64,000 bases of DNA, from contig NC_081413.1 of assembly GCF_030272615.1 (NCBI RefSeq), forward strand, positions 558,657,945 to 558,721,944, given 5' to 3'. The DNA is from Cryptomeria japonica. Lineage: Eukaryota > Streptophyta > Pinopsida > Cupressales > Cupressaceae. Made by a program: the position numbers and the translations under genes. Positions 1 through 12,900 of the stretch are shown in pieces. A model generated the notes under the pieces. It saw only the letters and a program-made list of their open reading frames with translations, made no database searches and was not told the DNA's origin. Each line of letters starts with the position of its first letter. Within the stretch, counting starts at the first letter, position 1.

Positions 1-149
1 TAGATCTTAATTGTGTGAATGCTTTGTTCATTGCTTTGAGATTACTAAATTTAAAATTTGAGAAAGATGATCTTATAATGATTCACCATCCACCCCCAAT
101 CCCCACCCCCTCTTCTCAATATAAGTGTGTATGTGTGTGTTTTCTTCAA

Positions 150-2215
150 ATGGGTGTCTAAGAGGATGAACAGAACAATCATGGAGCGTGCAAGGAGTAT
201 GAGATTGCATGCAAGATTGTCATTACAATTTTGGGCAATTGCTGTGGATACTGATGTTTACTTAATAAATAGAAGGCCTTCAAGTTCCTTAGATGGTGGT
301 ATTCCAAAGGAGGCATGGACGAGAAAAAATTTAAACTACTAATTTCTGAAAACTTTTGATTGTGAAACATTTGTCTATATTGACATAGAAAATAGAACAA
401 AGCTTGAGGCAAAATCCAAGAAAAGTACTTTTATTGGATATGGAGTTAATGATTTTCATTATCGTTTATGGGATTATGAGAATCACAAAATCATTAACAA
501 GTAGAAATGTCATATTCAATGAAAAGGTTATGTTCAAAGATTAGTTGTAGGGAAAGAAACAAGAAAAAGAAAACACAGAATATACGGTGCTTGATGAAAT
601 CCTAGAAAATGTAATTACAAAGGTGCCTAAAAATCAAAATATTCAACTACCTTAACAACAACAAGTACCTCAAACTCCTGCAAGAAAATCTACTAGAATT
701 AGTAAACCCCCTTGAATGATACTCTCCTTCATTATATTATGTATTGTTGATTGATTCTAGTGAACTAAAAAGTTATGAAGAAGCAATGAAGGTAAAAATC
801 AAAAAGAAGTGGGAGCAAGGAATGAAAGAGGAGATGGACTCTTTGATACAAAACTAGACTTGGGACTTAGTTCAATTACCTAAAGGTGAAGAGCATTTAA
901 AAAGGTTTACTCGTTGAAGGAAAAACATGGAGGCAAGAAAAGATCTAAGGCCAAACTTGTGGTAAAAGGTTTTGCACAAAAGAAAGTTATAGATTTTGAT
1001 GAAATATTTTCTCAGTTGTTAAAATGACTTCAAACAGAACTATTCTAAGTCTTGTGCCTACAAAAGACTTGCATCTTGAACAATAAGATTTAAAAACGAT
1101 TTCTCTCCATGGAAATTTGGAGGAAGAGATGTATATATAGCAACCACAAGGATATGAGGTCAAAGGTAAGGAAGACTTAGCGTGTAGGTTAAAGAAGAGC
1201 TTGTATGGCCTGAAGCAAGCACCTCGACAATAATATTTAAAATTTGATAATTTAATGGTCAAACAAGGTTACAACAAATGTCATTATGATCACTATGTTT
1301 AATTTAAGAGATTGGATAATGATGACTATATTATCATATCATTATATGTTGATGACATGCTTATTGTCAGTTCTAATATGCAACATATAAATGAGCTTAA
1401 GCAAAAATTGCCAAAGTCATTTGATATTAAATATCTGGGTGCACCAAAACAAATCCTTGGTATGAGAATAACAAGAGACAAGCAAAATCACGCATTAAGA
1501 TTGTCTCAAAATGATTACATAGAGGTGTTGAAAAGATTTCAAATGCAAGATGGAAAACTAGAAGCTACACCTTTGCCCAATCATTTTAAATTGACTATGG
1601 AAATGTGTACCAAGGGAAGAGATGGATTACATGTCCAAGGTTCCATACTCTTTAGCAATTGGTAGCTTGATGTATGCCAAAGTGTGTACAAGGCCAAATA
1701 TTGCAATTACAGTGGGAGTTGTGAGCAAGTTTATGAACAATCTTGCAAAAGAGCAGTGAATGCAGCAAAGTAGATTCTCAAGTATTTGAGAGGTACTACT
1801 ACTCAAGCATTATGTTTTGGAGGTTCCAACTCTACTCTACAGGGCTATGTTGATTTAAATTTAGCAAGTGATATTGATAGCACGAGGAGCACCACAGGAT
1901 ATGTCTTTGTTGTAGGTGAAACAACGATTAGTTGGATTTCATGATAGCAAAAGGTTGTTGCACTTTCAACAATAGAAGTAAAATATGTTGTTGCTACAGA
2001 GGCTAGTAAGGAGATGATTTGTTTACAAAGGTTTATGGAGGAAAGAGAAAGCAGCAGGAGAGTAGTAGGTTGTACAGTGATAGTCAAAGTGCCATTCATC
2101 TTGCAAAAGACTCATCCCTTCATTCTAAGACTAAACATATACAGCTCAAATACCATTTCATATGATTAGTTTTTGAGGATGGACAATTGAAGCTAGAAAA
2201 GATACACATTATAAT
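150..2215 (+). pseudogene. Decayed Ty1/copia polyprotein (integrase end, RT, RNase H)
   Basis: This is the remains of a copia pol gene, which would encode integrase, reverse transcriptase and RNase H. The integrase end reads [13 protein letters not shown] near 168-206. The RT signature YVDD lies at 1345-1356, inside the longest open piece (1312-1665). The RNase H part follows with STTGYVF near 1890 and ends near 2215 with KLEKIHT-like sequence. Many stops and frameshifts break it, for example at 860, 1140 and 1945. Its wording matches the copia relics at 51150-51704, 63751-64000 and (minus strand) 37290-37390 and 40600-41000, so all belong to one old family. No LTR is recognisable on either side. 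It lies in what should be intron 5 of the host gene. It is certainly copia and certainly dead; the exact ends are uncertain. Confidence 0.9.
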
Positions 2216-2454
2216 AATTCACCTTAAACTCTGCTCATAATTTTCAATAGTTTTTGCTTATAATCTGCAATAATTCTCCTTAGAATCTACTCATGCAGGC
2301 ACCTTAGATCTGCTCTAAGGTCTAATCTTGCTCTGCTCTAAAATGGGAATAATATTCAATGAATACTTGTGTAAATAAATCTCAAAAGGTCGTCCTTTAT
2401 AAATGCTAATGCACCCCTCTACCAACGGATGCAACCCTCCAAAACAGGTCAGCC

Positions 2455-2756
2455 AAGGCAGCAAAATATAATTTTATTTTATTTTATTTTGCATCCCAAG
2501 ATAGGGAGCTCATCTCTAGGGGGTCAGCCCACTTGTAAGTATTTTTATTTAGTTTTTTATTTGCTGGCCAAAGTGGGTGCACCGCACAAGGGAGTCAGCC
2601 CATTTTGATTTAATTCATTTTTCAAATTTAAATACCTCCAAAATAGATGCCAAAATGAGGGAGGGGGGCTGAGGGTCAGCCCTATGATATAAACATTAAT
2701 TTGCAATTTTAAATTTACTTTAATAAAGGCACCAAGTGTCTAAGGGTCAACCCTTA
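2455..2756. repeat. Array of GGG-TCAG-CCC short hairpins
   Basis: Five short palindromes occur in 300 bases, each with a TCAG or related centre: GG-TCAG-CC near 2457, GGG-TCAG-CCC at 2521-2530, GGG-AGTCAG-CCC at 2590-2601, AGGG-TCAG-CCCT at 2672-2683 and TAAGGGT-CA-ACCCTTA at 2741-2756. Stem length varies but both arms change together. The stretch may belong to the LTR or untranslated part of a neighbouring retroelement. Confidence 0.6.
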
Positions 2757-2852
2757 CCAAAAATATATTTATTTTATTTTTGTGTGCCTCCATTCTTGGT
2801 CTTCAAACACCTTTGACATCAATGACAACAATCTCCAATAGTCTCTTAACAA

Positions 2853-3094
2853 TGGAGATTTGGTTATGAGATCTTCATTATCTCTAGATACTAAATGGAT
2901 GGTAGCATGCACCATCTTATCCCTCTTAGATATAGCATTAGTTATAGCATTTATGAGTTTGGTCTTCCAACGATGGAGGTTTAGTTATGAGGTCCTCATT
3001 ATCTCTAAACTCTAAATGGGCAATAGCATGCACCATCTCATCTCTCTCAAATATGATATTAGTTATAGCATTTCTAGGTTTGGGAATACATTGT
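2853..3094 (-). repeat. Tandem duplication, 121-base unit, two copies
   Basis: The stretch beginning TGGAGATTTGGTTATGAG at 2853 recurs at 2974 as TGGAGGTTTAGTTATGAG. The two copies differ at many positions. On the minus strand both copies read through with similar peptides (NAITN...RD.MVHA...RDNEDLITK), so the duplication may lie in an old coding region, perhaps of the Gag-like fragment just upstream on that strand. Confidence 0.6.
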
Positions 3095-3199
3095 ACTAAG
3101 TCCACTACTTTAACTAGTATAGTGGCTTGAAATACTTGCATTGCAATAATTTTATCTATAATTGCAATTGATTCGTTACCATACTTGAATTTGCATTTG

Positions 3200-5080
3200 A
3201 ATAGTGATATTCCTTATCCATAACATGCTCCACCTCAACTATTGCTTCACAAATCTTTAGTTTTTTTATACATGCATTTAGGAACACGAACTTCTTTGCT
3301 TGGGCTTGAGCAACGGCAAATACTTTGTTGTCTCTAAATCAATTATATTGGTGCTCACCTTTTCTTTTGGGCATCTTGCATCATCATGATCTCCAAGTCC
3401 ACAACATTCACCAATTAGTCCCATTTCATTCTACTTTCTATGGAAATCCCTAGCACAGTGTCACCATTCATCACATTATTGAATTGTATAACGAGACAAC
3501 ATTTTGAGTGTACTATATCTAACTCCAACATCCTCTTTGATTCAAATAGCTGCCCAAAGATACGCTCATGTTATTATACAGCTTTGGTGGACTGAACTAC
3601 TCTCCTTATGTAATGAGTACTTGTGTACTCTTATTCTTCAAATTATATGGGCAATATTTAGTTGAATGGCCCATAATCTAACAACTGCCCCTAAACATTT
3701 TCTTGAGACAATTAGCTTTGGTGTGACCTTCACTTTCACAATTTCTACACCATAATTATTTAGGTTCTTTGTTATTTTCCTTGTTTGTGTTCCATTCCTT
3801 CATCATTCAAAGCATGTCTCTACATAGTGCCTGTACTATTCCAAATTCACTATCACTGCTTCAGTTTGATCCATCATTTCCATCCATTTATCATTTGGAT
3901 CATGACGACATCTTATCCTTACTTTTTATGTCCAGTTCTCTATAATATGCTTCTTGTATGATGAAGGTGGTAAACTTTTATCTTTTTTCTTAATAAGGGG
4001 ATAAGGCTTTCAATGTCTTTAAGCCATCTATGGGTCCTTTTTCTAATTTTACAAGTAATTTCTTGAGCCTACAATTATACATTATCACAATTTCATGCTT
4101 ACCTTGCCTAGTGTTGTAGATTTTTGGTACAATTTTGTTGTCATCTTGAAGCAATTTCAATTCCTCTTCGAAAGTCTTATATAATTTCTCCAATATATTT
4201 TGAGATGCCGATTCAATCTCCATGTACAAATCAATGTCCATGCCTATCATGGTGGCTAGAAAGGACCCTAGTATTAATGCTTTGTCACCCTAGCCATTTG
4301 TTACCCAAATGGTTTCACAGATCTTATAATGTCTAACCAGATCCTATGATCCATCCTTATAAACTTGTGTAGCTTCTGCCTTTCTACACTTGGGCTTGAT
4401 GATGGGTCACTATGGTTTTAACTTGATGTAAACTTAGGTCCCAATACCTGCTCCTCAAGGAGTTCTAACTCAAATTTTAGGGTGCTCCTTCAATACTCTC
4501 AAACATATGGCAATCCTAAACCCTTCCTCCAACTTCAGCATTCTACGGACTTGTTTTGTCTTTTGGTTCTCTTTTATATGCTCCAACACTTGCAAATAAG
4601 TTTTTGGTTTGTTTTCTTCTTGTTCTATTAACTCCTCTTTAATGCCTCAAAGGTTGCTCTCATATGCTTCCCTCTCTACGTCTATGAGGGAGTCTAAACT
4701 CTATCTCCCAACAAAAAACTTTCTCCATCTAGAGAAGATTGTATTGATTCTTCTTACTAAGCTTGGTATACAAGCTCAATGCACACTTCAGCAGATAATG
4801 GAAGATGACTAGCTATTTCCACCAACTCTTCCTTCATATGGTTATTTGTTGTGGGTTGAATGTTCGGATATCTTTCTTTCGACAATGACTCTGATTTATT
4901 CATTGAGATAGACTTCAGCTTTGAATTTGTACCACTGGAATCTCACTGACTACCTCTCATAGTCGTCTTCTCCTTCTCTTTGCTCTACCAATCTTACAAA
5001 TCACTAGAGCTCTTGATCCTAAACATGCTGTGGTCTCTTCCTGCCTTTATTGGGGTCTAGGGGCTTGAATGTCTTAAATC
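3200..5080 (-). pseudogene. Gag-like retroelement fragment with CCHC zinc knuckle
   Basis: On the minus strand a CCHC zinc knuckle, CRNCESEGHTKANC, lies at 3749-3708 with the usual C-x2-C-x4-H-x4-C spacing. Such knuckles bind RNA in retroelement Gag proteins. Upstream on the same strand is an open stretch of 86 codons (4250-3990) rich in Lys, Glu and Leu. It fits the helical part of a Gag, but I cannot place it in a named family. Many stops interrupt the region and no RT follows downstream. It is probably an isolated, decayed gag of a gypsy- or copia-type element lying in intron 5 of the host gene. The outer limits are estimates. Confidence 0.6.
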
Positions 5081-5089
5081 AAACCCAAC

Positions 5090-6830
5090 TTCTTTAAGGC
5101 AATGACACTGACGTTTACTTTTCAATCTGAAAAAACTAGTACTTACAATAATGAACAGAAATAACAATGCTTACTAGAAAGAGTGATAAAAATATATTTT
5201 TATTCACATGAAGTTCTTACAGAAGTTGACCAGAAATAATCAGCCAAGGATTGAACTGTTTTCCCTAACTATGCAAAATCTATATAAAGCACTTGATAGT
5301 TGCCAATGGGACATGACCATTCATAACTTCTAACAACTAACCCAAAGCCAACAAGTTAATAATACAAGTTGAGTACAAAAAATAACAGAGCATGTTATGC
5401 TAACTACAACCTTAGCTATTCTTATCAATCTTGCAAATGCTCAAAGGGGTATTGAAGGATATTTATATTCTTGGATTTTGAATTTAGCAAGTAATGCTAG
5501 AGTTTGTAGAAGCCCTTGAGTTTTGCTGGTTTACCATTGCTGGTGCCATGGGAGAATCACATTGCCTTTGACCAACGTCTCATCACTGGAGAATCATGTA
5601 CTAATTTGTAAAAGAAGGCTGTGTGCTTAATATCTAAAATTATCTTAGTAATTGTTCAATTCTTTTCTTTGTATTTGAGGACTCCTGAAATAGAGTTTTC
5701 AATCAAACAGACAATTGATACAAAGAACAACTCAATGTCCCTGGTCTAACCGAAGTAAGATCCCCTTACTCTCAATTACATACGATAGGAGCCACAATTG
5801 TTTTCCATATTAATCACCTGTCTTATGATGTTTATAGTGAATTTGTAAGGGACAAATGTTATCAGTTATCAGTATGCAAGAAAATAACAAAATGCAAATC
5901 TAGGGAAGTTGGACCCATCAAAAGGCACATGTGCTTAAGAGCATGGTAGTGAAAGACATTTGACCAAAACAAACCTTCCAAAGGAATCCCCTATCAGAGC
6001 GTTGCTGTCACCTTATTGTGCAGCACCCAGTCAAAATGACTCAACCCCTACGTCACAAATTGACAAGCATAATCCTTCCAATCCTTCAAATACTGAACTG
6101 GTCTGTAATGAAACCAAAAAATTCTGTCTGTATAGATGCAAGGGTCATCCCTCCACCTCTAGCTGATATTCATTGTTGACCACCATCCATGCTAAGCAAA
6201 GAACATCAACTGGCATTTTGGATTTTGACATGTTTTCAAAATTGAGACACAACCTACAGGCCCACCATGGCTAAGGAAAATATATATATAATAACCACTG
6301 ATATTGATAATATAACACAATATATTATACTTCCTAGTAATAGGTTAGTTTATATTGATCTATTAAACAAAGTAGATATTTAGGGTATAGTAAAAGTCCT
6401 TGCCAACATATCAATGCCACTTCTATTTAGAGATTATCTTATACACATATTCCAGTGAAATAGATGTGGACGTTTTAAGACACGACCAATGTCTTATCAA
6501 TGGATGTTCTTCAATAAATGACAATGACCTTGTGAGAACATATTATAAAATGCAGTATTTTATGGGAGAGTATACATATCAATTAGCAATAACAAATATA
6601 CAAAGCACAATACTAGCGACATCCATAATAAGTACTACACATAAATTATAATGATAACCATGTGAGCTCTTCTTCCCATTCAAATGAACTTTCAAATATT
6701 ACAAAGATATACTACAAAAGGCATTTTGTGGTACCATCCTTCAATCCTCAACTCACATATCATCAAGAAGAAATAGCACATATATAAAGCACAATACTTG
6801 CTACAGCCACAACAATAAATTGTAATGTAA
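5090..6830. other. Intron DNA, nothing recognised
   Basis: AT-rich sequence downstream of host exon 5. I looked on the minus strand for the next exon of the DUF3754 gene and found none. Small open frames at 5960-6166 and 6400-6651 have no recognisable motif. Confidence 0.5.
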
Positions 6831-6844
6831 GATCTTTCGAATAC

Positions 6845-6916
6845 CTTGTTTGCAAATTCTGGAAGGTTTTCATGATGATTTTCCTGGAAAAATCTTGTCA
6901 GCAATCTGGAATCAAT
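6845..6916 (-). CDS. Host gene exon 5 (24 codons)
   Basis: Preceded by an acceptor reading TTCTACAG and followed by a donor GTATTC. It encodes [20 protein letters not shown] and then FANK, matching the DUF3754 pattern that continues exon 4 at ...NESK. Both borders are phase 0. The following exon is not in the window. Confidence 0.9.
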
Positions 6917-9900
6917 CTGTAGAATGAAGTAAAATAGAATAAAATTCAAAAAAGCATATGCACTCCAATGAGCTAGAAATCACTATTAATCAATAAAAGC
7001 CAACAACACATAACTACAGGAGACTGAATTTGCACCTTAGATTCATTCACTGATATGGGAAGATTAAGAAGATACTTTCCAGAACGCGCTACATCTGCCT
7101 CCTCGTCACTAAGAATCTTGAAATTGCTCTTCTCCATCACCTGATAACAAACTAAATTTAAGATGTGAATGTCTTTTTATGAGTTCAAAATTTGACATGA
7201 TTATTGATTCGAACATAATAATTGTTAGAGGTCAATAACACATGTTAGTTTATAGTTGTTTGGGGTGTTTTAGGTTTTGTTATGTATGGGTTGCTGAGAG
7301 GTTCCAGTGGGGTAGTTGGTAATTGGTAGGTTGTGACGGTTGGCAGCCTGGCCAACTGTCAGGTCTATATAATGTGTGGATGGAACCTCAGCATCTTAGC
7401 ATTGTACTGGCATATTTTGGAATGAAATAAAGATATCATACTTCTGCCATATTTGTGTTTTCTGTAATTGTTATCTATGCTTTAAAATACATAAATGTTC
7501 TTGTTACATGAGTTGTTGGTATGTGTTGAATACTTTTGTTTATCTGTGAGTTTACCAACCTCACCGTAGGGACTAAACAATAATGAGTAAGAAATATTAT
7601 TCAGGATGTTTGAAGAAAGAGACAAATCATATTCAACATTGTAGTTTTTAGATTTAGCGTAGCATAACTAATTTTGTGTTATGCACTTAGTCTGGTCTCT
7701 TGAAAATATTAGACTTGTCATTGATGTCAAGATGGAATGTCACATTATTGTCATTGATGTCAAAGGTGAGAAGATTATTATCATTAAAGTCAAAAGAGAA
7801 TTAATATCACGATAATGGATGGCATTTAAGATGCTATTTATGATATGATGAATACATTGGATGGGATGAAGGCCTCTCAAGATAACCTACAGTTCATGAT
7901 ATCCAAGATTCATGACTCATGGTGCAAATACCTAAAGTTGTTAAGTAATGCATAGTTCAAGGAAGGCAGAATTCACAAGACTGTTATCAGGAGTCCATAG
8001 AGAATAATCCTGACATAGATATTACGATACAAATTATGCAAATGATGGCCGACTACATGAGAAGCATTTTAATTGAATTGAACTTAGCTGACCATGTTCT
8101 GAGCCTTAAGTTAAAGGTACATATAATCATATCTATTAGGATTCCCAAATCTGATTTTGATTAGTATTGCATAAGGCAGCAATTCATATACAATAAATGG
8201 AGCAGTGATTTAGTCTGTGAAGGGTGTATGACTAAAAGAAATAAAGAAAGGCAGCAATTATGGTCACCTAAATGCAGCGATCATCATTGTAGACAGCAAT
8301 TATTTTAGAGTAATTATTGAAGATAATTAAAGAATCATGAAGACAGCAATTGGATTTAATCACAAAGGCAGCAATTGATGCTAAGACGTATTTTTTACCT
8401 TGAAGACACATCCATTCAAACAGCTGTCTCCTTTCTAAGAGATCATCATTTCACCAAAACATAAAGAATCAAGATATAAGATGTGAGTGAGATTTGTGGA
8501 GATGAGAGAAAGGGGAGAAAAAGTTATAGCAAATACACGTCAACAGATTCATGCATGAAGAAGATATAGAAGATCATTCAATAAGCAGATTTAAACGAGG
8601 AGAATATGCATGATTTGAGTGGAACAATAAAGTGAATAGAACAAAAACTCAAAGAGATCAAGTGTGGAGAGAATATACAAGCATGTGTTGAATCAGAATT
8701 GAGTAGATTTATAAAACATAAATGAGAGATCTATAATGGATATACATGTGAAAATATAAGGAGAATATATGGAAAGAATATGCAAGTGTGTGTGAACATA
8801 CAAGTATATTTATATTTGAGAGAATATACAAGCATGTGTTGAATCAGATTCGAGCAGATTTATAAAACATAAATGAGAGATCTATGATGGATATATATGT
8901 GAAAAGATAAGGAGAATATATGGAAAGAATATGCAAGTGTGTGTGAACATACAAGTATATTTATATTATTGTTAATGAGAAGAGGAGAATCATAGAGTGA
9001 ATCTATAAAGGAGATCCTAACATCCATTATCCATTGTAGAAACAACATTCACAAGGTGCAACTTTGTTTGGAAGTCGGTGCTTCCTAAAGAAGGGAATGA
9101 AGTCTTTTGCTAACTTGGTGCTTAGCTATGGGGGTTGGTGCCTCTAGTAGGTTGATGCCAATGAATTGTGGGGGTTGGTGTCTCCAATGGGTTAGTACCC
9201 ACAAATCATTTAAAAGGGGATCGGTGTCCCCTATGAGTCTACAGATGTGCTCCAAACATAAGTATATTTTTATGGACATATTTTTCAGTATGTATTTGAG
9301 ACTATTACAAGTAGTGGTTACATCCAGTTGTTCAACCAACCCATCTTCTCAACAGTTTTCTATATATCTCATGTTTAGACACATGTTCAGTGAGCTCTCT
9401 AATATTCTCCCTGTTCATCATTGTTGTTCTATTTAGAGAATCTATCTTCTGAATACATGTTCTGTCATATAAAAAAAGCTTCACGTGCTCTGTTTCTATT
9501 CCACTGATTTTTTCAATTTTAAATGTATCTTATATTACAAAAATGAACTAAAAGTTTATACCACATGAGATGAAGAATTACAAAGAAAATCTTTCCCTAT
9601 AAAAACAAGGAAAGGAAGCATTTGAACCTATGACATGACGAGCAACGAGACATCTTTATAGAATCATGTTCACTTAGTTTTACAATCACAGCTATAGTAT
9701 ATTCTTGACATCACTGCCTATAAGTATTTGGGTTAGACTAACCAAATATAAGACATCAATAACCTTTAAAACTGAATCCATCATGAAGTTGGTGCTAAGA
9801 GTGTAAGCTCATCTTCTCAAGTCCATTTCAGTTATCACTGCCTATAAGTATTTGGGTTAGACTAACCAAATATAAGACATCAATAACCTTTAAAACTGAA

Positions 9901-12900
9901 TCCATCATGAAGTTGGTGCTAAGAGTGTAAGCTCATCTTCTCAAGTCCATTTCAGTTATCACTGATTGTAGTATATCATTGGGCTATGTGTAACTTGCAC
10001 CTTATATATTGGCGTCCGTGCCTTAATGGATCAGCCTACCCAAATTAACATGTTGACATGTGTATAAATATAAGCAATGCTTCCCACCTAATCAATCAAT
10101 TTTTTAATATTATATCTTCTTTTGTCTACGGTAACATTCTTCTCTCCATATCTCTTAACACAACCACATAACTATGCATTCTTTCTAGTGCTTGTGGAAA
10201 TTATTATTTGTTTGATCATGGTCATGTGTAATTAATATCACATGATATTAAATCTTAGATTTGATATTCCCTGAGCTCTGGTCCTTTTCTTCTATGAAGG
10301 TGCACGAAGTAGTACAGAAATACCTCGTTTGGTGTTGGGTTGTAATTGTTTCATTTGATGTGGTTGTTTTCCTAAAGAAGAGAAGAGATTTAAAAAGATC
10401 ATTGGTAAAGGATATTTTTGAGTTCAAAGTGAAATTCCATTTAGAGCTTGAAGAACATAGAAACCCGTTCAAAAAGAATTAGATTCACACAGCTCTTCAC
10501 AAGCAATATTTGTCTATGGAAGATGTACACGGTTTCAAAAAGAACCCGTATACAAGAGAAGCATATCTTAGATCGACTGCATGTTCCCATGCAAAATTTT
10601 GTCAATATAAGACTAGAGTTTCTAAAGTAATTCTTGTCCATGTGCAACATATCTCAGATTTACTTGCATTTTTGGGTTCCTTGAGGAAATATCACAAGGG
10701 TGCATTTTTTATTAACCAAAAAATTCATTCATTTTGACTTCTGAGATTGCCTTTAATGCTTGATAATGCTCTTTTTGCAAGGGGCTACCCGGGCTAGTGA
10801 CAAGTTATTTGAAGTTTTGAGCAATCTAGCGCTAGGGCAATCAGCAATGACAGCATTGGCAACTACTAGTAACAAGGACTCAGAAGTCAACTCAAACACA
10901 TGGCTACTTAATCGTATCTCTATCATGGACACTATTGAAGTCTTGGCCCTATCCTGGGCATTGCTAGTTGCAATTCCATATTGGGCACTACCATGGTGAT
11001 GTCCAATTCTGGAAGAGTCACATATACATCAGGAATTTGATAAGTATCTTTGTGCCTCATACATGGTTGTAGAAGTGAATTGCCTTGGTATGAGTAACTC
11101 ACTAGTAGTATTTCAGGTCTTTATATGCATGCAAAGATGTCCAAAACTTGATTAATCTGTTGTTATAACCTACAAACTGCTTTATAGTTGATTATAGTGA
11201 ATACTCCTCATAATATTAACTTCCCAAAACCTGTGACTGCCTTTCCACTAACTCACACCCTTCATTATACCTCCATAAATTCCATTGTCACATCCTGGAT
11301 GTAATACACACCAACATCTCACAAATAATACTCAATGTGACACTTCATCACTTATGGCATCCTCATTCAGATATAGCCAACATTAGAAGCACATGAATTT
11401 AATATAGAATTCTCAACACAATAAAAATTAATCTTTCCTTACGAATTTAGTTTTGCCTACAAACTTCAATAAATTTGTAAACTACAAACCTGGAAATAAA
11501 ATCTCAAAATCATAACACTATAGAATCCAATAGCACAAACATTCAGCACAATGCAGAACTCCACATAAATCCACTTGATCAGCTATCTGGGATTTTGTCC
11601 ACGAAACTGTTTGCTTAAAGGGTTTTCTTCCTTTGGCTGAAGAATGAACCAAGTTCAATCTCTCCAAATTTGGGTTTGTAAAATAAAATGTCAAGAATGA
11701 ATACTCTTCTCAAAAACTCTCTTTATAGGCACTTTTAGGGTAACTAAAATAAATTCTCTTTTATTTCAATTTGTTGAGAAACAAGGTGAAGAAAGCTTGC
11801 AATATTAACTTTCTTATTTGATTACAAATGTAAAAAAAATTACCAAATCTAAAAGTAAATCTGAAATGAACACGTGATTGCACCATTCAACATAAATATA
11901 AAATCAATCATACCATAAGAGACTAGATTTACATTGAGAAGCCATTTCAAAAAAAAAACTCCACTAAAGAACGAGGGCAAGTATATCATTAATCTTCAAA
12001 AGAGCAATACACTTCACTTCTCTTCTCCAAATAATACTAGAACTACTTGGAAACCTCAAAGAAACTATGATAAAACAACTATGCCTTGAATCCAATTTAT
12101 AGCCAAATGGTAAAGGAAAAATCACTAATGTTTTCCCAAAACAAGGGGCCAAAACCACTTCAAAGGGTTAATCCTTCCCTTCAAGCAGTGAGACTTTCTC
12201 ATTGGATCCCTCCGGAACCGGGTTGGATAAAAATTAACTTCGATGGGGCGTCTTGAGGAAATCCAAGACCTTCTAGCGCAGGTTGTGTAGCCAAGGACTG
12301 TAATGGAGTTATTATTGCTATATGCAAGCAACGTTTGGCCCCGGGTACCAATAATGAAGCTGAGGTAAAAGCGGCCTTCTTGGCGGTTCAATTGGCGAAG
12401 AAGATAGGTGTGGAAAAATTCCATCTGGAAGGAGACTCCCAAGTAATAACACAGGCCATAATCAAGGGAGAAGCTCAAAATTGGAAGATCGACAGAGAGA
12501 TCCAATGGATTAGAAATCATCTCAACACTTTCCATGGTCTCAAGGTATCCCACGTCCTTACAGAAGGGAATATTGATGTTGATGTGTGCGCCAACCAGGC
12601 CTTTGACTTGCAAGTTGGCGAGCTAATTTTGAACATACACCACCCCAATGGTTAGATCATGGCATCGTTTAAATTTGCCTTGTAGGCAACGTCTAGGATT
12701 GTGAGTTGATCAATGAAATGGTGCCACTCAGAGGAAATAAATGCAGGTCAGACACAGTATAGCAATTTCACACTTTGGACGCGCAAAGATATGTAATCTT
12801 TCCAAATCTTGGGCGGGTTGGTGATTTTAAACGAGGCATCCACAATAGACCAAATCGGCGGCATAGCTTTGTACCTCCCGTGTGCGATCGCTTGCAGTGT

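Noticed and set aside
5960-6651. Candidate further exons of the host gene
   Set aside because: The frames here are on the plus strand and the minus strand shows none of the conserved residues expected after NLPEFANK.
9107-9436. 109-codon open frame
   Set aside because: Half of it crosses the TYGGTG hairpin array; an overlapping frame exists on the other strand.
9995-10025. TTGGCGTCCGTGCC as a gypsy primer-binding site
   Set aside because: Only a partial match to the usual TGGCGCCG site and no LTR end or gag could be assigned.
10261-10999. Short open frames of 60-80 codons as small genes
   Set aside because: No motif, no conserved start context, and AT-rich intron setting.
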